Source: Clostridium pascui (GTDB taxonomy: Bacteria > Bacillota > Clostridia > Clostridiales > Clostridiaceae). From it: DNA of 64,000 nt. The notes below the pieces were generated by a model that had not been told where the DNA came from, did not search any database, and saw only the letters and a list, made by a program, of their open reading frames with translations. A program made the translations under genes and the position numbers. Positions 51,133 through 61,020 of the stretch are shown in pieces. Position 1 is the first letter of the stretch, and each line of letters opens with the position of its first letter. Where the stretch lies: NCBI RefSeq assembly GCF_016908015.1, contig NZ_JAFBDB010000002.1, positions 496,001 to 560,000 on the forward strand, read 5' to 3'.

Positions 51133-52866
51133 ATGGCATATGTAGACAAGTATAATCTATGGATTGATTCTGATTACATAGATGAAAAAACAAAGAAAGA
51201 GTTAAGAGATATTAGAGATGAAAAGGATTTAGAGGATAGATTTTATAGGGAATTAGAATTTGGTACTGGTGGACTTAGGGGAATAATAGGTGCAGGGACA
51301 AATAGAATGAATATATATACTGTAAGCAAAGCTACTCAAGGCCTGGCTAATTACTTAAATTCAAATTATACAGAAGATAAGTCTGTAGCAATTGCACACG
51401 ATTCAAGAATAATGTCTAGAGAATTTGCGGAAGCAGCAGCAGAAGTTTTAGCGGCCAATGGAATAAAGGTATATATATTTGATTCTTTAAGACCAACTCC
51501 AATGCTTTCCTATACCACAAGACATTTAAATTGTAGTGCAGGTATATGTGTAACAGCTTCTCATAATCCTAAAGTATATAACGGATATAAGGTATATGGG
51601 GAAGATGGAGGACAGATAACTGATGAAAAGGCAAAGGATATACTTAACTCTATAGAAAATGTAGATGATTTTGAACTAATAAAAAAGATGGATTTTAACG
51701 AAGGAGTCAAAAATGATATTATAAACATAATAGGAGAAGAAGTAGATAAAAGCTATTATGAAAAGGTAAAGGCGTTAACTATAAGAAAGAATTTAGTTAA
51801 GGAAAAGGCCAAAGATTTAAAAATTATATATACGCCTCTTCATGGGTCTGGAAATATTCCAGTTAGAAGGGTATTAAGTGAATTAGGATATACAAATGTA
51901 TATGTGGTAAAAGAGCAGGAAGCTCCAGATGGCACTTTCCCAACTGCACCTTATCCAAATCCGGAAAAAAAGGAAGTATTTGATATCGCATTAACTATGG
52001 CAGAAGAAATAAATGCAGATATTATTTTTGGAACAGACCCAGATTGTGATAGAATAGGAGCTGTAGTAAAAGATAATAAGGGAGAGTATAAAGTTCTTAC
52101 TGGGAATCAAGTAGGACTGCTTTTGTCTCATTACATGCTTTCATCATTAAAGGAACTTAATAAATTGCCTTCCAATGGAACTGTAATAAAGACCATTGTC
52201 ACAACAGACATGATTGAGGAAATTGCAAAGGATTTTGATATCACTGTAATGAATGTGCTAACTGGATTTAAGTATATAGGGGAAAAGATAAAGGAATTTG
52301 AGGAAAGCAAAAAGTTTAGCTATATATTTGGATTTGAAGAAAGTTACGGTTATCTTGCAGGAGATTTTGTAAGGGATAAAGATGCAGTAATTGCAGCAGC
52401 ACTTATATGTGAGATGACTTTATATTACAAAGAGCAAGGTTTAAGCTTATATGAAGGATTAATCAAACTTTATGATAAATATGGATATTTCAAAGAAAGC
52501 TTAATATCTATGGATTTTGTTGGAAAAGAAGGTCAGGAAAACATAGAAAAAATACTTCAATATTTAAGACATTCCATGAATCCAGCTATAGCAGGAGTAA
52601 AAATAGTTAAAAAGGCTGATTATAAGCTTGGAATAGAAAAAGATATTGCGAATATTCAAGAAACTACCATTGACCTGCCTAAATCTAATGTTTTAAAATT
52701 TATACTAGAGGATGGCTCTTGGTTTGTAGTAAGACCTTCTGGAACTGAACCAAAGATGAAAGTGTATTTATCAGTTAAAGAAAAAAGCATTGAGAAAGCT
52801 GAAACAAAAATAAAAGATTTTGAAAAGAATGTAATGGATATAGTAAATAGTGCTCAAACCTTATAA
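51133..52866 (+). CDS. pgcA: Phospho-sugar mutase (phosphoglucomutase)
   Basis: A 577-residue alpha-D-phosphohexomutase of the PgcA/PGM2 group. The catalytic serine loop is CVTASHNPKVYNGYKVYG, the metal site is FGTDPDCDRIGAV, the sugar-binding loop is GFEESYGYLAGDFVRDKDA and the phosphate loop is VRPSGTEPKMKVYL. It converts glucose-6-P to glucose-1-P, which GalU, two genes on, uses to make UDP-glucose. GGGAGAGG precedes ATG 51133. A TPR gene follows by 20 bp. Confidence 0.95.
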   Translation: MAYVDKYNLWIDSDYIDEKTKKELRDIRDEKDLEDRFYRELEFGTGGLRGIIGAGTNRMNIYTVSKATQGLANYLNSNYTEDKSVAIAHDSRIMSREFAEAAAEVLAANGIKVYIFDSLRPTPMLSYTTRHLNCSAGICVTASHNPKVYNGYKVYGEDGGQITDEKAKDILNSIENVDDFELIKKMDFNEGVKNDIINIIGEEVDKSYYEKVKALTIRKNLVKEKAKDLKIIYTPLHGSGNIPVRRVLSELGYTNVYVVKEQEAPDGTFPTAPYPNPEKKEVFDIALTMAEEINADIIFGTDPDCDRIGAVVKDNKGEYKVLTGNQVGLLLSHYMLSSLKELNKLPSNGTVIKTIVTTDMIEEIAKDFDITVMNVLTGFKYIGEKIKEFEESKKFSYIFGFEESYGYLAGDFVRDKDAVIAAALICEMTLYYKEQGLSLYEGLIKLYDKYGYFKESLISMDFVGKEGQENIEKILQYLRHSMNPAIAGVKIVKKADYKLGIEKDIANIQETTIDLPKSNVLKFILEDGSWFVVRPSGTEPKMKVYLSVKEKSIEKAETKIKDFEKNVMDIVNSAQTL

Positions 52867-52886
52867 CATATTAGGAGGTAACGCTT

Positions 52887-53963
52887 ATGGGTATACAATC
52901 TCGTTTTTCCGACAAGCTCACAAATATACTATTTTTAGAAGTAAATAATGAAAGATTAAGCAATATATTTAATATGAATATAGAAGACAATGTCTATATG
53001 CCTATAAAAGCTCAAGATATTATAGATAAGGTTAAGTCAGGCCAGAATGTAGATTCAATTCCTGTTATATATTTCTTAGAAGCTATGTGTTTTGTAATGG
53101 GAGCAGATAATAATTTTAAGTTTAATAATATATATAAAAACATATTATTAAATTTTGATGAGGGTATAAATTTTGTTAAGGGCAAGATATACAAAGCTGT
53201 AGAAAAAAATAATTTTGAAGATGCATATATATTATTAAAGGGCTTAGTTCAAGTTGAAGAAAATGAGGAAAATTACAGTAAATTAATAATTCTAGCAGAT
53301 AAATTAAGAAACTTAGATAAGGAATATATAGAAGAGGAAAAAGCAGTACTCGATAAAACTAAGGAGATACTAGAAGAACTTTCAATTACTTATTTATATG
53401 AAGCGCTTTTGAAAAGAGATGAAAAGGACTACGAAGGTGCGTTATTTGCATTAAATAACTATATTTCTAGAGGTGGAGAAGAAAATGCTGATATTATAGA
53501 TTTAAAGCTTTCACTTAAGAATATAGTTGAGTATGAGAAAGGGAAAAAGCTTTCCTATGAAGATCCAGCTCAAGCATTAAAGCTATTAGTGCCTCTTATT
53601 TCAGAATTTAATGATGATGCTGTTTTATATTATCATATAGCTGTATGTTATAGGAATTTATCAATGCATGAAAAAGCAATTTATTATTTAAATGAAGCTT
53701 TGAATATAGATAGTGCTATGCCTGAAGTGGTAAATGAACTTGGAATAAATTATGCATCCATGGGAGATTTTGATAAAGCTATAATTTATTTAAGAAGAGC
53801 TTTCGAAGCTACTAAGTCTGTAGAAATTTGCACGAATCTTATAATGTGTTACTTAGATGCTGGTAAAATAGAAGATGCAAAGCTTCACTTGAATATAGCT
53901 AAAAAGTTAAATCCTAACGATGAAATTGTAATAGAAATAGATAATTTATTTAAGGATATGTAA
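52887..53963 (+). CDS. TPR-repeat protein
   Basis: A 358-residue protein of stacked helix pairs. The C-terminal half has clear TPRs: DAVLYYHIAVCYRNLSMHEK, EVVNELGINYASMGDFDKAI and SVEICTNLIMCYLDAGKIED. The N-terminal half is less regular. It acts as a protein-interaction scaffold with unknown partners. It lies between pgcA and galU, so it may belong to an envelope-glycan unit. AGGAGGTAACGC precedes ATG 52887. There is no signal peptide or membrane segment. Confidence 0.85.
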   Translation: MGIQSRFSDKLTNILFLEVNNERLSNIFNMNIEDNVYMPIKAQDIIDKVKSGQNVDSIPVIYFLEAMCFVMGADNNFKFNNIYKNILLNFDEGINFVKGKIYKAVEKNNFEDAYILLKGLVQVEENEENYSKLIILADKLRNLDKEYIEEEKAVLDKTKEILEELSITYLYEALLKRDEKDYEGALFALNNYISRGGEENADIIDLKLSLKNIVEYEKGKKLSYEDPAQALKLLVPLISEFNDDAVLYYHIAVCYRNLSMHEKAIYYLNEALNIDSAMPEVVNELGINYASMGDFDKAIIYLRRAFEATKSVEICTNLIMCYLDAGKIEDAKLHLNIAKKLNPNDEIVIEIDNLFKDM

Positions 53964-54005
53964 TTAAATTATCCTTCACAAGAGGGAAAGGAAGTACATG
54001 AAGTA

Positions 54006-54902
54006 ATGAAAGTAAAAAAGGCTATTATACCTGCAGCAGGGCTTGGAACAAGATTTCTTCCTGCTACAAAAGCTCAACCTAAGGAGATGCTTCCTATAGT
54101 AGATAAGCCTACTATACAATATATAATTGAAGAAGCTGTTGCATCAGGTATAGAAGAGATACTTATAATTACAGGTAGAAATAAAAGGGCCATAGAAGAC
54201 CATTTCGACAAGTCTATAGAATTAGAAAACCAATTACAAAGTACAGGAAAAGAAGAATTACTTTGCATGGTAAATGACATATCAAATATGGCAGATATAT
54301 ATTATATAAGACAAAAGGAGCCAAAAGGACTTGGACATGCTATAGGATGCGCTAAAACCTTTGTTGGCAATGAACCTTTTGCAGTTATGCTTGGTGATGA
54401 TGTGGTAGATAGCAGCGTTCCATGCTTAAAACAACTTATTGATTGTTATAATGAATATAAAACTACAATACTTGGTGTACAAGAAGTTCCAGAAAATGAT
54501 GTTCATAAGTATGGTATCATAAAGGGAAATTATATAGAAGATAGAGTTTATAAGGTGAAAGATTTAGTAGAAAAGCCCAAAACAGAAGATGCACCTTCAA
54601 ATATAGCAATACTTGGAAGGTATATAATTACACCTCAAATATTTGAAATACTTGAAAATACCAAACCTGGAAAGGGTGGAGAAATTCAACTAACCGATGC
54701 ATTAAGATCATTATCTTCAGGGGAAGCCATGTACGCATATTGCTTTAATGGAAAAAGATATGATGTTGGAGATAAATTAGGATTTTTACAGGCCACAGTT
54801 GAATATGCACTTAAAAGGGATGAATTAAAAGAAGAATTTATGAATTATTTATTGAACTTGAAAGACAGTGAAAAATTTAATGAATTATATGGACAACGTT
54901 AA
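54006..54902 (+). CDS. galU: UTP--glucose-1-phosphate uridylyltransferase
   Basis: A 298-residue nucleotidyltransferase that makes UDP-glucose. The N-terminal signature is [20 protein letters not shown], followed by [44 protein letters not shown] and [13 protein letters not shown]. All are intact. AGGGAAAGGAAG lies upstream. ATG 54006 is the first usable start, since an earlier ATG meets a stop at once. Two tandem terminators follow. Confidence 0.96.
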   Translation: MKVKKAIIPAAGLGTRFLPATKAQPKEMLPIVDKPTIQYIIEEAVASGIEEILIITGRNKRAIEDHFDKSIELENQLQSTGKEELLCMVNDISNMADIYYIRQKEPKGLGHAIGCAKTFVGNEPFAVMLGDDVVDSSVPCLKQLIDCYNEYKTTILGVQEVPENDVHKYGIIKGNYIEDRVYKVKDLVEKPKTEDAPSNIAILGRYIITPQIFEILENTKPGKGGEIQLTDALRSLSSGEAMYAYCFNGKRYDVGDKLGFLQATVEYALKRDELKEEFMNYLLNLKDSEKFNELYGQR

Positions 54903-54984
54903 TTCAATATAGACTAATGATAGAACAACCCACTTTATTACATTTGATAATTACTAAAAATCAAATATTGATACAAATTATGTG

Positions 54985-55026
54985 AAATCCCTTAATATGC
55001 GTATTTGCATATTAAGGGGTTTTGTA
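54985..55026 (+). terminator. Terminator 1 after galU
   Basis: CCCTTAATATGC and GCATATTAAGGG with a GTATTT loop, then GTTTTG. Confidence 0.82.
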
Positions 55027-55071
55027 TCATATTATGCAAAAATTTATATATATTTCTTTATTTATATGGTA

Positions 55072-55113
55072 AACTCTTAATATGTAGGCATATTAAGAGT
55101 TGAATAATTTTTT
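55072..55113 (+). terminator. Terminator 2 after galU
   Basis: AACTCTTAATATG and CATATTAAGAGTT form a perfect 13-bp stem with a TAGG loop, then GAATAATTTTTTT. The inner CTTAATATG / CATATTAAG is the same as in terminator 1. Confidence 0.82.
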
Positions 55114-55132
55114 GAATGATGTAAAATAATTA

Positions 55133-55201
55133 AGGAAACATCTCATAGAGATAAGATGTGCTAATTTATAACGAAATCATAGATTTCTATAAACTATGCA
55201 A
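55133..55201 (+). repeat. ACATCTCA-family small repeat, full copy
   Basis: AGGAAACATCTCA ... AAGATGTGCTAATTTATAACG, then AAATCATAGATTTCTATAAA and CTATGCA. It is identical over about 37 bp to the copy nested in structured element 1. A second, partial unit follows immediately (55202-55225: GGAACATCTCA, TATGA, TGAGATGTACTG). With the two terminators it fills the 364-bp gap 54903-55266. Confidence 0.8.
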
Positions 55202-55275
55202 GGAACATCTCATATGATGAGATGTACTGATGTATATGTGGCATCTCAATAATTTTGACATAGGATGTGATTAAA

Positions 55276-57120
55276 GTGCAAAAGGACAAAAAGTTAATTT
55301 TTTATGATATTGCGTTGCTTATTTTATCGTTATATATAGCTCTTCTCCTAAGGTTGGATTTTAAAATTCCTAGTGAATATGCGGAATTTTTTTACTTATC
55401 ATTTCTACCTGTAATAATTATTACATTGTTCTTTAATAAGATTTTTCATTTGTATGATAGTATATGGAAGTATGCTTCTATAGAAGAACTTATTTCTATA
55501 ATATATTCAGTTTCATTATCAAATGTAATATTTATTTTATATAGTTATTTCATAAATTATAAAATACTAGAGACTAGATATTTTAGATTTCCATTTACAG
55601 TTCATATAATATTTTGGCTTTTATCAGTGGTTTCACTAGGCGGAACCAGGTTTATATTTAGATTAGTAGATGAAATGAATACTAATAAAAACTGTGAGGA
55701 AAAGAAAAAGAGGCTTCTTATTATAGGAGCTGGGGATGCGTCAGCACTTCTTATAAAAGAAATAAAGAAGAGCGACTATCTAAATTATGACATAGTAGGA
55801 CTTATTGATGATGATTCATCTAAACAAGGAAAGCACATAAGTGGAGTTAAAGTAATTGGTGAGAGAAATGATATAGTTAGGATATGCGCTGAAAATAAGG
55901 TGGAAGAGATTATTTTTGCCATGCCTTCAACGGAAATAGAAACAAAGAGAAAAATAATAAATATATGTAAAAATACTTCAGCTAAATTAAAAACCTTACC
56001 GGGTATTTATGAAATAATAGACGGGAAAGTAAATGTAAATAAGATAAGAGATGTAAATATAGAAGATTTACTTGGAAGAGAAGAAGTAAGATTAAATAAT
56101 AATGATATAGATAAATATATAAAAGACAAGGTTATATTGGTAACAGGTGGAGGAGGCTCCATTGGTTCAGAATTATGCAGACAGATAGCTAAATTTAATC
56201 CAAATAAACTTCTTATAATGGACATATATGAAAATAATGCATATGATTTGCAAATGGAGTTAAATTATAACTATCCTGGTTTAGATAAAGAAGTTTTAAT
56301 AGCTTCTATAAGAGATGAGAATAAAATTAAAAGTATATTTGAGGAATATAAACCAGATGTTGTCTTCCACGCGGCGGCTCATAAGCATGTCCCTTTAATG
56401 GAGAGTAATCCTGGTGAAGCAATAAAAAATAACGTTATAGGAACTTATAATATTGCGAAATTTAGCCATGTTTATGGAGTTAAAAAATTTGTACAAATAA
56501 GTACAGATAAAGCAGTAAATCCTACAAATATAATGGGAGCAACTAAAAGATTTTGTGAGATAATAATTCAGGCTTTTGATACTGTAAGTAATACAGAATA
56601 TGTAGCTGTAAGATTTGGAAATGTACTTGGCAGCAATGGGTCGGTTATTCCGCTGTTTAAAAAACAAATAGCACATGGAGGACCTGTTACAGTAACACAT
56701 CCAGAGATAAATAGATACTTTATGACCATACCTGAAGCTGCCCAATTAGTTATACAAGCAGGAAGTATGGCTAAGGGGGGAGAAATATTTGTACTAGACA
56801 TGGGGGAACCTGTTAAAATAGTAGATTTAGCTAAGGATTTAATAAAACTTTCTGGATATCAACCAGGACTCGATATAAAAATAGAGTATACAGGATTAAG
56901 ACCAGGAGAGAAGCTGTATGAAGAACTACTTATAGATGAAGTAGCTTTAACATCTACTGAACATGATAAAATATTTGTAGAAAAGCCTACGGGTAATAGT
57001 ATTGAGTTCATAGAGAAATCAATTGAAGAATTTAAACAAGTAATTCATAAGAGTAAGGAAGAAATATTTAAGCTTATGGAAGAAAAGGTTCCTACTTATA
57101 AAAGAAAGAAAAATAACTAA
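55276..57120 (+). CDS. CapD/EpsC-type membrane nucleoside-diphosphate-sugar dehydratase
   Basis: A protein of about 614 residues. Four N-terminal membrane helices (first IALLILSLYIALLLRLDF) are followed by a CoA-binding-like Rossmann domain (LLIIGAGDASALLIKEIKKS). The catalytic NAD-binding SDR domain shows VTGGGGSIGSELCRQIAK, AAAHKHVPLMES and TDKAVNPTNIMGATKR. Met-x3-Lys in place of Tyr-x3-Lys is typical of the large 4,6-dehydratases (PglF, CapD, EpsC), which act on UDP-GlcNAc. GTG 55267 is also in frame. AGGA at 55262-55265 is too close to it, so I prefer GTG 55276. Confidence 0.88.
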   Translation: MQKDKKLIFYDIALLILSLYIALLLRLDFKIPSEYAEFFYLSFLPVIIITLFFNKIFHLYDSIWKYASIEELISIIYSVSLSNVIFILYSYFINYKILETRYFRFPFTVHIIFWLLSVVSLGGTRFIFRLVDEMNTNKNCEEKKKRLLIIGAGDASALLIKEIKKSDYLNYDIVGLIDDDSSKQGKHISGVKVIGERNDIVRICAENKVEEIIFAMPSTEIETKRKIINICKNTSAKLKTLPGIYEIIDGKVNVNKIRDVNIEDLLGREEVRLNNNDIDKYIKDKVILVTGGGGSIGSELCRQIAKFNPNKLLIMDIYENNAYDLQMELNYNYPGLDKEVLIASIRDENKIKSIFEEYKPDVVFHAAAHKHVPLMESNPGEAIKNNVIGTYNIAKFSHVYGVKKFVQISTDKAVNPTNIMGATKRFCEIIIQAFDTVSNTEYVAVRFGNVLGSNGSVIPLFKKQIAHGGPVTVTHPEINRYFMTIPEAAQLVIQAGSMAKGGEIFVLDMGEPVKIVDLAKDLIKLSGYQPGLDIKIEYTGLRPGEKLYEELLIDEVALTSTEHDKIFVEKPTGNSIEFIEKSIEEFKQVIHKSKEEIFKLMEEKVPTYKRKKNN

Positions 57121-57145
57121 AAATAGTGCAAAAGGAGAGAAGAAT

Positions 57146-58252
57146 ATGAAGGTTGATCTATTAGATCTAAAGGTGCAGTATCGTAATATTCAGGATGAAA
57201 TTGATAAAGCCATAAAAGATGTGCTAGAAAGCACTCACTTTATCATGGGGCCTAATGTAAAAGAATTTGAAAAAGAAGCAGCAGAATTTACAGGTGTAAA
57301 ACATGCATTAGGGGTGGCTAATGGGACAGATGCTATAATGCTAATACTAAAGGCATTAGGAGTAGGACCTGGAGATGAAGTTATAACTACTCCATATACT
57401 TTCTTCGCATCAGCAGAAACTACATCAGTTTTAGGAGCTACACCTGTTTTTGCTGATATAGATAAAAATACTTTATGCATAGATTCTGAAAGTATAGAAA
57501 AGAAAATAACTGATAAGACAAAAGCAATTATACCAGTTCATATATTTGGACAGATGTGTGATATGGATAAAATAATGGAAATAAGCAAAAAGTATGATAT
57601 ACCTGTAATAGAAGATGCTTGTCAGGCAATCGGAGCAGAATATAAAGGTAAAAAGGCAGGTTCTATTGGTATAGCAGGAACATATTCATTCTTTCCTACA
57701 AAAAATTTAGGATGTTACGGTGATGGAGGAATGGTTGTAACTAATAGTGATGAATTAGCAGAAAAGATAAGAATGCTCAGAGTTCATGGTGCTAGAGAAA
57801 AATATCGTCATGAAGCTATAGGATACAACAGTAGATTAGATGAAATACAAGCAGCGGTTTTAAGAATTAAATTAAATTATTTAAATGAATGGAGCTCAAA
57901 TAGATATAAAAGAGCACAAGTGTATCATGAATTATTAAAGGATACTGATATAGTAGTTCCATTTGAAGATAAAAATTGTAAACATGTATATCATCAATAT
58001 GTAATAAGATGTGAAAGAAGAGATGAACTTGCAAAATACTTAAATGAAAAAGGTATAGGAACAGCAATATATTATCCAATACCAGTTCATCTTTTAGAAG
58101 TTTATAAAAACTTAGGATATAAGGAAGGGGATTTACCTATATCTGATAAAGCTTGTGAAAAAGCACTAGCATTACCTATGTTCCCTGAGCTTACAAAAGA
58201 GCAGCAAGAATATGTAGTTCAGTGTATAAAGGATTTTTATAATAACAATTAA
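57146..58252 (+). CDS. DegT/DnrJ/EryC1/StrS aminotransferase (WbpE-like)
   Basis: A 368-residue sugar aminotransferase: MKVDLLDLKVQYRNIQDEID, GVANGTDAIMLILKALGVGP, IEDACQAIGAEYKGKKAGS and the PLP lysine in SFFPTKNLGCYGDGGMV. Together with the nearby NDP-sugar dehydrogenase, Gfo/Idh oxidoreductase and hexapeptide acetyltransferase it forms the set that in Pseudomonas (WbpA, B, E, D) makes UDP-2,3-diacetamido-2,3-dideoxyglucuronic acid. In that pathway it aminates the 3-keto sugar. AAAGGAGAGA precedes ATG 57146. Confidence 0.92.
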   Translation: MKVDLLDLKVQYRNIQDEIDKAIKDVLESTHFIMGPNVKEFEKEAAEFTGVKHALGVANGTDAIMLILKALGVGPGDEVITTPYTFFASAETTSVLGATPVFADIDKNTLCIDSESIEKKITDKTKAIIPVHIFGQMCDMDKIMEISKKYDIPVIEDACQAIGAEYKGKKAGSIGIAGTYSFFPTKNLGCYGDGGMVVTNSDELAEKIRMLRVHGAREKYRHEAIGYNSRLDEIQAAVLRIKLNYLNEWSSNRYKRAQVYHELLKDTDIVVPFEDKNCKHVYHQYVIRCERRDELAKYLNEKGIGTAIYYPIPVHLLEVYKNLGYKEGDLPISDKACEKALALPMFPELTKEQQEYVVQCIKDFYNNN

Positions 58253-58271
58253 TGTGTAAGGATGAATTAAA

Positions 58272-59465
58272 ATGAAGGTTTTAGTTATTTCTCATATGTA
58301 TCCTTCAACTTTTAACCCCATGGCAGGAATTTTTGTTCATGAACAAGTTAAAGCTTTAATAAATAATGGCTGTGAAGTAAAAGTGGTAAGCCCAGTACCG
58401 TGGGCCCCTTTTCCTTTACAACATTTAAATAAAAAGTGGAAGCTATATTCCGAAATTCCTAATAAAACCGATTTAGAAGGTGTAGAGGTATATTATCCGA
58501 GATATATAGAGTTTCCTAGAGGACTTTTATTTCATAAGTCTGGTAAATTTATGTTTAATGGGATAAAAGGTATTATAGCTGATATATATAAAGAATTTAA
58601 ATTTGACGTTATTCATAGCCATGTAGCTCTCCCAGATGGGTATTCAGGAATGCTTATAAATAAAGAATATAAAGCTTTGCATGTAGTAACTGTACATGGG
58701 CAAGACTTTCAACAAACTTTACATAAGAATGAACAAACTAAAAATGCGCTTTTTAAGGTTTTAAATTCAGTGGATAGTATTGTAGTTGTTAGTAATAAGT
58801 TAAAAAATATAGTTAAGGGATTTGAGTTTTCATCTAAACTAACTGTAGTTCATAATGGTATAAGCAAAGCGTATATTGATTATAGTAGTGAAGAAAGCAT
58901 TAATAAGGATTACGTAGAAATTTTAAGCATTTCTAATCTTATACCTATTAAGGGATTAGAGTTTAATATTAAGGCAGTTAGTGAGCTAGTAAAAAAGTAT
59001 CCTAATTTAATTTATACAATAGTAGGAGACGGTGCGTTAAGGGATGAATTGGAGAATCTAGTCAAGGAATTAAATATAGAAAAACATGTTACATTTATAG
59101 GAAGAGTTAAGCATGAAGAAGTGTTTGATTACATAAAAAAATGCGACATATTTTCACTACCAAGCTATAATGAAGGTTTTGGAGTTGCATATATAGAGGC
59201 TATGTCTCAAGGTAAACCTATTATAGGAGTTAAAGGTCAGGGAATAGAAGATATCATAGTAAATGGCGAAAATGGATTTTTGGTTAACCCTAAAAGCCAT
59301 GAAGAAATTTATAATATACTTGAAACTCTTATAGAAAATAAGGATAAGAGAGAGCAAATCGGTAAAAATGCTAAAAAGTGTGTAGAAGAAAATTTAACTT
59401 GGGATATAAATGCAGATAAGATGATAAAAATATATAATAATCATTTAAAAACACCAAAAATATAA
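58272..59465 (+). CDS. GT4 family glycosyltransferase
   Basis: A 397-residue GT-B enzyme: VISHMYPSTFNPMAGIFVHE at the N-terminus, HVVTVHGQDFQQTL, VVHNGISKAYI, the nucleotide-sugar domain YTIVGDGALRDELENLV, FIGRVKHEEVFDYIKKC and the E-x7-E block LPSYNEGFGVAYIEAMSQGK. It probably adds a sugar to an envelope glycan at the cytoplasmic membrane face. AAGGATG precedes ATG 58272, 19 bp after the aminotransferase gene. Confidence 0.92.
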   Translation: MKVLVISHMYPSTFNPMAGIFVHEQVKALINNGCEVKVVSPVPWAPFPLQHLNKKWKLYSEIPNKTDLEGVEVYYPRYIEFPRGLLFHKSGKFMFNGIKGIIADIYKEFKFDVIHSHVALPDGYSGMLINKEYKALHVVTVHGQDFQQTLHKNEQTKNALFKVLNSVDSIVVVSNKLKNIVKGFEFSSKLTVVHNGISKAYIDYSSEESINKDYVEILSISNLIPIKGLEFNIKAVSELVKKYPNLIYTIVGDGALRDELENLVKELNIEKHVTFIGRVKHEEVFDYIKKCDIFSLPSYNEGFGVAYIEAMSQGKPIIGVKGQGIEDIIVNGENGFLVNPKSHEEIYNILETLIENKDKREQIGKNAKKCVEENLTWDINADKMIKIYNNHLKTPKI

Positions 59466-59573
59466 CACATATGTTATTTAAAATATATATTATAAAAAAA
59501 TTTGACCATATTAATCACAAAGTGTATAATTTTATGTGGTTATTTAAATTTACAAACCTAGGAGGTTCAAAAC

Positions 59574-60890
59574 ATGTCACAATTAAGAGATATGCTTATA
59601 GAAAAATTAGAAAATAAAACAGCAAAACTCGGAGTAGTGGGACTCGGATATGTAGGATTACCACTAGCAGTAGAAAAAGCTAAGGCAGGATACGAAGTAA
59701 TAGGTTTTGATGTTCAAGATAAAAAAGTAGAAATGGTTAATGAAGGACACAACTATATAGGAGATGTTGTGGATGCTGATTTAAAGAATATAATAGAAGA
59801 AGGAAAGCTAAAGGCAACAACTGATTTTAGTTTTGTTTCAGAAGTAGACGCAGTATCCATTGCAGTACCAACTCCACTTGATTTATATAAACAGCCAGAT
59901 TTATCATACGTGGTAAGCTCTGCTAAAAGCATAGCTAAATACTTACATAAGGGCATGCTTGTAGTACTTGAAAGTACTACATACCCAGGGACAACTGAAG
60001 AAGTTCTAAGACCAATACTTGAAGAAACAGGATTAAAATGTGGAGAAGACTTTTTCTTAGCCTTTTCACCAGAAAGAGTAGATCCAGGTAATAAACAGTT
60101 TAAAACTAAAAATACTCCAAAGGTTGTAGGCGGATGCACTCCAGATTGTACAGAAGTGGCTGCGGTATTATACAGAAATGTATTAGAAGGAGAAATACAC
60201 ACAGTATCCTCACCAGCAGTAGCAGAAATGGAAAAAATACTTGAAAATACATTTAGAAATATAAATATAGCGCTTGTAAATGAAATAGCTATGTTATGTA
60301 ATAAAATGAAAATAGATGTATGGGAAGTAATAGATGCAGCGAAAACAAAGCCATATGGTTTTATGCCATTTTATCCAGGTCCAGGATTAGGTGGACACTG
60401 TATACCACTAGATCCATTCTACTTAGAATGGAAAGCTAAAGAATATGACTTCCATACAAGACTTATAGAAACTTCTGGAGATATAAATGATAGAATGCCA
60501 GAATTTGTAGTGGATAATGTTATGAAGTTATTAAATAAGGAAAAGAAGTCCATGAATGGAGCAAAGGTACTTTTAATGGGAGTGGCTTATAAAAATGATA
60601 TAGATGATATGAGAGAATCTCCAGCATTAAAAGTAATAGAGCACTTAGAAAAGCATGGAGCAGATGTAATAATTTGCGATCCATATGTTCCAGAATTTGA
60701 GCATAAGAACAACCAATACTATTCAGTGGATTGGAAAGAAGTTATAGATGAATCTGATATAGTAGTTATAACTACAAATCACAGCAATATAGATTATGAA
60801 ACTTTAGTAGAGAAAGCTAAGATTGTATATGATACTAGAAATGCTACTAAAGAAGTTAAAAATAATAGAGAAAAAATTTATAAATTATAA
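59574..60890 (+). CDS. Nucleotide-sugar 6-dehydrogenase (WbpA-like)
   Basis: A 438-residue UDP-sugar dehydrogenase: VVGLGYVGLPLAVEKAKAGY (NAD binding), VLESTTYPGTTEEVLRP, FLAFSPERVDPGN, EMEKILENTFRNINIALVNE, the catalytic Cys in GPGLGGHCIPLDPFYL and MGVAYKNDIDDMRESPAL. The length matches WbpA, which oxidises UDP-GlcNAc to the uronic acid, and the three companion genes support this. AGGAGG precedes ATG 59574. A perfect 11-bp hairpin without a T-run lies after it (60903-60930). Confidence 0.93.
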   Translation: MSQLRDMLIEKLENKTAKLGVVGLGYVGLPLAVEKAKAGYEVIGFDVQDKKVEMVNEGHNYIGDVVDADLKNIIEEGKLKATTDFSFVSEVDAVSIAVPTPLDLYKQPDLSYVVSSAKSIAKYLHKGMLVVLESTTYPGTTEEVLRPILEETGLKCGEDFFLAFSPERVDPGNKQFKTKNTPKVVGGCTPDCTEVAAVLYRNVLEGEIHTVSSPAVAEMEKILENTFRNINIALVNEIAMLCNKMKIDVWEVIDAAKTKPYGFMPFYPGPGLGGHCIPLDPFYLEWKAKEYDFHTRLIETSGDINDRMPEFVVDNVMKLLNKEKKSMNGAKVLLMGVAYKNDIDDMRESPALKVIEHLEKHGADVIICDPYVPEFEHKNNQYYSVDWKEVIDESDIVVITTNHSNIDYETLVEKAKIVYDTRNATKEVKNNREKIYKL

Positions 60891-60902
60891 GATAAAACTT
60901 AG

Positions 60903-60930
60903 TTTAGATGGAGCAAAAACTCCATCTAAA
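60903..60930 (+). terminator. Hairpin after the dehydrogenase gene
   Basis: TTTAGATGGAG and CTCCATCTAAA around CAAAAA, with no U-run. A second weaker hairpin (AGGATAGGCT / AGCTTATCCT) lies at 60966-60991. They may lower, not end, transcription into the next gene. Confidence 0.45.
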
Positions 60931-61020
60931 ATTTAGTTGAATAAATTTATAAGAGTAAAGTTAAAGGATAGGCTTAATATAGCTTATCCTAATTTATAAT
61001 TAAGGTAAGAGGTGTTTTGG

